DNA of 64,000 nucleotides from Morinoia aosen (lineage: Eukaryota; Arthropoda; Malacostraca; Amphipoda; Talitridae): positions 68,715,436-68,779,435 of the forward strand of contig CM059564.1 in NCBI GenBank assembly GCA_030386875.1. Reading direction: 5' to 3'. Below are positions 63,386 to 64,000 of the stretch, piece after piece; within the stretch, counting starts at the first letter, position 1, and each line of letters starts with the position of its first letter. The notes below the pieces were generated by a model. The model ran no database searches, was not told the origin of the DNA, and was given only the letters and a program-made list of their open reading frames with translations. The position numbers were made by a program, and so were the translations under genes.

Positions 63386-64000
63386 GCGTGTGTGTGTTAA
63401 AACTCTCTAAAATTAGTAAATGAGGGCCCAAAACACTCCATTACTAGCATGTGTGGGATTAAAACACAACATAAATAGCATGTGTGTAACTAAAATACTA
63501 TACAACGAGAATGTGTGTAACAAAATACTGCATTAAAGCACGCGTGTGTCAAAACACTGCATAAATAGCATGTGTGTGGCAAAACAATGCATAAATAGCA
63601 TGTGTGTGACAAAACACTGTATAAATAGCATGTGTGTGACAAAACACTGTATAAATAGCATGTGTGTAACAAAACACTGTATAAATAGCATGTGTGGGAC
63701 AAAACACTGCATAAATAGCATGTGTGGGACAAAACAATGTATAAATAGCATGTGTGTGACAAAACAATGTATAAATAGCATGTGTGTGACAAAACAATGT
63801 ATAAATAGCATGTGTGTAACAAAACACTGTATAAATAGCATGTGTGGGACAAAACACTGCATAAATAGCATGTGTGGGACAAAACAATGTATAAATAGCA
63901 TGTGTGTGACAAAACAATGTATAAATAGCATGTGTGTGACAAAACAATGTATAAATAGCATGTGTGTGACAAAACACTGCATAAATAGCATGTGTGGGAC
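63386..64000. repeat. 30-bp minisatellite with a 150-bp higher-order repeat, runs off the window
   Basis: Units of aaaacactgtataaatagca plus tgtgtgtgac, diverged at the left edge (63386-63540) and nearly identical afterwards. Variant order (gtaac, gggac, gggac, gtgac, gtgac with cactgt/cactgc/caatgt) is the same at 63661-63810 and 63811-63960, a 5 x 30 higher-order period. Three minus frames stay open for 142-160 codons only because the unit has no stop there. The right end of the array is outside the window. Confidence 0.97.

Noticed and set aside
63490-63991. Three overlapping minus-strand frames of 142-160 codons with 10-residue repeats
   Set aside because: All three frames are open because the 30-bp unit has no stop on that strand; there is no start context or gene signal, so this is an array artefact.
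63386-64000. Regular 30-bp repeats resembling a CRISPR array
   Set aside because: Units are directly adjacent with no unique spacers, and the genome is eukaryotic.

Overview
The window looks like nuclear DNA of an animal, most probably an arthropod (a crustacean or chelicerate-like genome would fit; the species cannot be named from the sequence). It is AT-rich and gene-poor. It lacks bacterial operon structure and holds one intact conserved animal gene, many Tc1/mariner remnants, tRNA-derived SINEs and many minisatellites.

The only protein-coding gene I can support with confidence is an uninterrupted 381-residue forkhead transcription factor at 11885-13030 (+). Its forkhead domain and an eh1-like motif place it nearest FoxD, but the start of the domain is divergent. 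The roughly 700 bases upstream are GC- and CpG-rich and are the best promoter candidate. Flanks of more than 10 kb on the left and 50 kb on the right contain no other recognisable gene, only AT-rich DNA with scattered GC-rich islands, as in the regulatory desert of a developmental gene.

The rest is mobile and repetitive DNA. Six loci carry Tc1/mariner-superfamily transposase remnants: 1978-2165 (+), 35021-36390 (nearly full length, -), 44746-45650 (-), 47980-48761 (-), 51614-51847 (-) and 60355-61180 (-). Three elements (44746-45650, 47980-48761, 61183-61770) are long foldback structures with inverted arms of about 230-330 bases. In two of them the arms flank or include the 3' part of a transposase, as if the 3' end had been copied in inverted orientation over the lost 5' end. 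Two copies of one tRNA-derived SINE family lie at about 43938-44182 and 57371-57616, a third SINE-like head lies near 36840-36990, and a short LINE-like reverse-transcriptase tail may lie at 37367-37612.

Tandem repeats are the most visible structural feature. Homogeneous arrays have units of 25/24 bp (4171-4871), 37 bp (26474-27066, with a 259-bp higher-order period), 15 bp (50069-50489), 23 bp (53838-55205) and 30 bp (63386 to the window end, with a 150-bp higher-order period). Older, decayed arrays lie at about 7148-7345, 27178-27525, 33340-33518 and 47876-49365; the last is interrupted by a foldback transposon. Many long open frames in the window are by-products of these arrays and are not genes.
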